From Candidatus Roizmanbacteria bacterium (GTDB taxonomy: Bacteria; Patescibacteriota; Microgenomatia; GCA-001788215; 2-01-FULL-40-14): a stretch of 33,219 nucleotides of DNA. The notes under the pieces are model-generated. The model made no database searches, was not told where the DNA came from, and saw nothing but the letters and a program-made list of their open reading frames with translations. Positions 31,628-33,219 of this stretch are shown one piece after another. The stretch is taken from positions 1 to 33,219 of the forward strand of contig JACQMD010000096.1 of NCBI GenBank assembly GCA_016203755.1, written 5' to 3'. The position numbers and the translations under genes are program-made. Positions within the stretch are counted from its first letter, which is position 1; each line of letters opens with the position of its first letter.

Positions 31628-31999
31628 TCACCCCTGTTCCTTCTTCTGCTCACACGAAACACACACCGTTGCCGTGGGCATGATCGTCAAACGATCAGAG
31701 GGAATCTGTACTCCGCACTCTTCACAAATACCATATGTTCCTTCACCAATCCGTGAAATCGCATGGTCGATAGTTGCAATGCGCTCCGTCAGCTCGCGTT
31801 GAAGCGATTCGATACGTTCATGCGAACTCTGTTCAAACGCGTCAGTATCAGATGCAGCATTATCGGATACATGAGCAGGATCCTGCAACGGATCTTCTTT
31901 CGTCAGGTCGTTGAGGGCTTTCACTGCTTTTTTTTTATCTTTCGTAAGAGCAGCAATAATTGCACGTACAAGTTTTTTTTGATCCTTTATAGGAGACAT
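31628..31999 (-). CDS. DksA/TraR-type C4 zinc-finger protein
   Basis: 123 residues. The N-terminal half is a helical charged segment predicted to form a coiled coil (ALTKDKKKAVKALNDL, then HERIESLQRELTERIATIDHAISRI). The C-terminus has GTYGICEECGVQIPSDRL...CVSCEQKKE, a C4 zinc finger typical of DksA/TraR. Members modulate RNA polymerase through its secondary channel; the tip acidic pair cannot be confirmed here. GGAAGAGGT about 11 nt upstream of the ATG is a plausible ribosome binding site. Second-last cistron of the efp-rluA operon. Confidence 0.9.
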   Translation of the reverse strand: MSPIKDQKKLVRAIIAALTKDKKKAVKALNDLTKEDPLQDPAHVSDNAASDTDAFEQSSHERIESLQRELTERIATIDHAISRIGEGTYGICEECGVQIPSDRLTIMPTATVCVSCEQKKEQG

Positions 32000-32003
32000 A
32001 GTA

Positions 32004-32678
32004 TTATGACCTCTTCCTTTTTCTTATGATTAAACGGCTGAAAAATTTTGAGATACCTATCCTCTTTTTCCGAACCCATATAAACAGCAGTACTATGCTA
32101 AGCGTAATACTTCCCCATTGTTCATCTCCAAGTCTTCCGTAATATACATGAAATACGGTCAGAAAGTCAATAAAAAACATACTCAACGAAAAAAGCAGCA
32201 GCAGGATAAGTCCGCTCGTCCCGGGAGACAGACTGACCCGGCTTTTAAGTCTCCAGTACAAAATAATAAGAGATGCCAGAACAACTGTTTTATACCAGCC
32301 AATCGGATGATAGTTTGGCATGATGGTAGCGGTATATACTATGAGTGAGCCGGCAAGAAATGCCACGACGTACCGATCAAAAAGTTCCCAGAGCGGTATT
32401 TCTTTTTGTCTGCCCATCAACAATGCAAAGACAACACATGCAGCCGCAAGTCCACCGAATAGAGAAAAACCGGGAAAGAGGGTAAAAACTATCCACGAAA
32501 GAGGACGCAGACCGAACTCCTCAAAATGGGTCCCGATGTAGATCAATCGTGCACCAATGACTCCACCGAGAAACGTTACAATCGAAGTATCAAAAACAAC
32601 ACGTTCTGACCAGAGTTGTTCTTTCGCTTTTCTCCAAACAAGAAATAAACTTACAACATATGCAGCAACAATTAACAT
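32004..32678 (-). CDS. Lgt-like membrane protein lacking key catalytic residues
   Basis: 224 residues with about seven hydrophobic segments. The overall order resembles prolipoprotein diacylglyceryl transferase: AYVVSLFLVWRKAKE, VTFLGGVIGARLIYI, PGFSLFGGLAAACVVFALL, ELFDRYVVAFLAGSLI and a C-terminal DEQWGSITLSIVLLFIW. However, the essential His of the HGGL motif is Phe (FGGL), and the Arg/Asn of the usual GRLGNFINGE segment appear to be lost (AGSLIVYTATIMPN). It is either an inactive or altered relative of Lgt, or a different Lgt-fold protein. It follows efp by 11 bp and precedes the zinc-finger gene by 4 bp. Confidence 0.6.
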   Translation of the reverse strand: MLIVAAYVVSLFLVWRKAKEQLWSERVVFDTSIVTFLGGVIGARLIYIGTHFEEFGLRPLSWIVFTLFPGFSLFGGLAAACVVFALLMGRQKEIPLWELFDRYVVAFLAGSLIVYTATIMPNYHPIGWYKTVVLASLIILYWRLKSRVSLSPGTSGLILLLLFSLSMFFIDFLTVFHVYYGRLGDEQWGSITLSIVLLFIWVRKKRIGISKFFSRLIIRKRKRS

Positions 32679-32689
32679 AGTTTCGATGG

Positions 32690-33219
32690 TTATCCACGGC
32701 TTACGTATACTCCTGTCCTGGTATCAATGATGACAGCATCGTGGTCCTTGACAAACATAGGAACTTTGACCCGGAGATTATTCTCAAGAAGTACTTCTTT
32801 GTAACTGCCTGATACCGTGTTACCACGCGCATCAGGAGGTGCTTCCTTTACCACATAGGCTACTTTAATCGGTAACTCAATAGCAATTGGCCGTTCTTCG
32901 TAAAACAGCACGTCGACTTGCATACCCTTCTTCAAAAATTTCCCTTTATCTCCAAGGGCACTATGGGGAAACTCAACCGGATCTTCAGATGCATCCTGTT
33001 CAAACACAAAATCTGTTGCATTTCGATAGCGGTACGTCACCCGTTGTTTATCAAGTTGTACATCCTCAACACGTTTTCCTGACACATAACTTTTAAATAA
33101 TGTTGCGCCGCTCAGTAGATTTTTGACGCGCAGCCGAATGGTAGCATTGCCGCGTCCCATTTTAACATGCTCGTAGGTAAGCACCTCATACGGCACTGCA
33201 TCTTCCTTGAAATATGTTC
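32690..33219 (-). CDS. efp: Translation elongation factor P, N-terminus beyond window edge
   Basis: Relieves ribosome stalling at proline stretches. The frame is open to the window edge: TYFKEDA precedes the GTG that could be mistaken for a start (33196). At least 175 residues are seen. The KOW-like N-domain has PYEVLTYEHVKMGRGNA, where the modifiable loop position is Arg (MGRG) rather than the Lys of E. coli. The OB domains follow with ALGDKGKFLKKGMQVDVLFYEERPIAIELP and the C-terminal signature VSGSYKEVLLENNLRVKVPMFVKDHDAVIIDTRTGVYVSR. First visible cistron of an operon with the Lgt-like, DksA-like and RluA genes. Confidence 0.95.
   Translation of the reverse strand, partial: TYFKEDAVPYEVLTYEHVKMGRGNATIRLRVKNLLSGATLFKSYVSGKRVEDVQLDKQRVTYRYRNATDFVFEQDASEDPVEFPHSALGDKGKFLKKGMQVDVLFYEERPIAIELPIKVAYVVKEAPPDARGNTVSGSYKEVLLENNLRVKVPMFVKDHDAVIIDTRTGVYVSRG

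Noticed and set aside
32688..32700. Second DnaA-box-like TTATCCACG
   Set aside because: It overlaps the 3' end of efp and stands alone, so chance is likely.
32690..33196. GTG at 33196 as the efp start
   Set aside because: The upstream frame encodes TYFKEDA, which matches conserved EF-P N-terminal sequence, so the gene continues beyond the window.

Overview
The window looks like a chromosomal segment of a Candidate Phyla Radiation (Patescibacteria) bacterium, most likely Microgenomates-like. This is inferred from remembered family features: compact gyrB-ppa-gyrA-folD housekeeping genes, secreted dockerin-type proteins without cohesins, a small multi-pass membrane protein next to yebC, an EF-P loop with Arg at the tip, and many proteins with no recognisable family. 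No tRNA, rRNA or CRISPR array was found.

Layout. 1-531: 3' part of a DNA polymerase III delta'-like gene, tail to tail with a frameshifted secreted FG-GAP/dockerin gene (514-1961, minus). 2131-8375: gyrB, ppa, gyrA and folD on the plus strand. 8410-8938: a Phd/YefM-RelE toxin-antitoxin pair. 9013-20508: an accessory block of large, mostly unrecognised proteins. It holds a winged-helix protein, a PrmA-like methyltransferase, a ParB-domain/coiled-coil protein, a 537-residue unknown, two tandem paralogues (the longer with two winged helices) and a 630-residue protein with an acidic linker. 20592-22733: a Phd-PIN pair translationally coupled to NfeD and then stomatin. 22797-25829: another winged-helix protein, then a minus-strand xerC - unknown - SUKH operon. 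25978-26701: a membrane-protein gene with two apparent 1-nt deletions. 26702-27745: about 1 kb without a credible gene but with several repeat structures. 27746-29302: a polytopic membrane protein and yebC. 29378-29968: a TPR protein. 29983-33219: a LytR_C-domain protein and a probable efp - Lgt-like - dksA/traR-like - rluA operon (efp runs off the edge).

Main observations. First, at least six intergenic loci, and one site inside the delta'-like gene, carry arrays of a 7- or 8-nt word (for example AATAACTG, GTATAAC, ATGGGTAA). They are arranged as long imperfect inverted repeats. The word varies by locus but the architecture is constant, and several fill the whole stop-to-start gap. Second, many first-in-operon genes have a good sigma70-type -10 hexamer only 6-14 nt before the start codon, suggesting leaderless or very short-leader mRNAs. 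Clear Shine-Dalgarno sites are mainly at internal cistrons (ppa, dksA-like, SUKH). Third, the 1-kb non-coding region has three copies of ATTTAGA-N29-GAGG with exactly conserved spacing, a DnaA-box-like 9-mer beside two 12-nt AT-rich iterons, and hairpins. Fourth, the accessory block repeatedly combines winged-helix domains with helical or coiled-coil regions around a ParB-like protein and may be an undescribed element.
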